DNA of 5,851 nucleotides from an uncultured Clostridia bacterium (GTDB lineage: Bacteria > Bacillota > Clostridia > Christensenellales > Borkfalkiaceae): NCBI GenBank assembly GCA_947176445.1, contig CAMWQK010000064.1:1-5851 (forward strand). The letters run 5' to 3'. The position numbers and the translations under genes were made by a program. Under the pieces are notes generated by a model. The model saw only the letters and a program-made list of their open reading frames with translations. It did not search any database and was not told where the DNA came from. Every line of letters starts with the position of its first letter. Within the stretch, counting starts at the first letter, position 1. This document shows, one piece after another, positions 5,847 through 5,851 of this stretch.

Positions 5847-5851
5847 AAAAT

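Overview
The window holds the 3' part of one very long gene and one complete gene, both on the + strand and both encoding exported, multi-module, all-beta surface proteins. The run ends in a strong intrinsic terminator. I see no RNA gene, CRISPR array, mobile element or enzyme catalytic domain. Base composition is moderately GC-rich. The second protein has a typical Gram-positive-style signal peptide, and both proteins end in a hydrophobic helix plus a short basic tail, with no LPXTG sorting motif. This fits a Gram-positive (Bacillota, Clostridia-like) anaerobe that displays large carbohydrate-binding proteins, perhaps an uncultured gut lineage. The lineage is inferred from style alone and is not proven by any marker gene.

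Layout: (1) positions 1-3311, the C-terminal 1102 residues of a giant surface protein whose start lies upstream of the window. It reads as a jelly-roll-like module, an Fn3-like module, a malectin-like module, a bacterial Ig-like module, a second malectin-like module, about five further Ig-like modules, and a membrane anchor. (2) Positions 3308-5803, a complete 831-residue protein with signal peptide, a short malectin-like module, an Ig-like module, a full malectin-like module, about four Ig-like modules, and a membrane anchor. (3) Positions 5804-5851, a perfect 13-bp hairpin followed by a T-rich stretch, which ends the transcription unit.

The two genes overlap by four bases (ATGA), and the ribosome binding site of the second lies in the codons for the basic tail of the first, so they are probably translationally coupled and made together. 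The second protein is colinear with the last ~880 residues of the first. Shared landmarks (an N/D-x-G entry strand, W-G, W-x-x-R, N-Y-I-L, H-A-N-x-G, and a recurring [N/A]-G-x-Y) fall in the same order at similar spacing. The pair therefore looks like an old duplication of a cell-surface glycan-binding scaffold. Binding of carbohydrate is inferred from fold-like patterns; the ligand is unknown. Any catalytic domain would have to lie upstream of the window in the first protein or in other genes.
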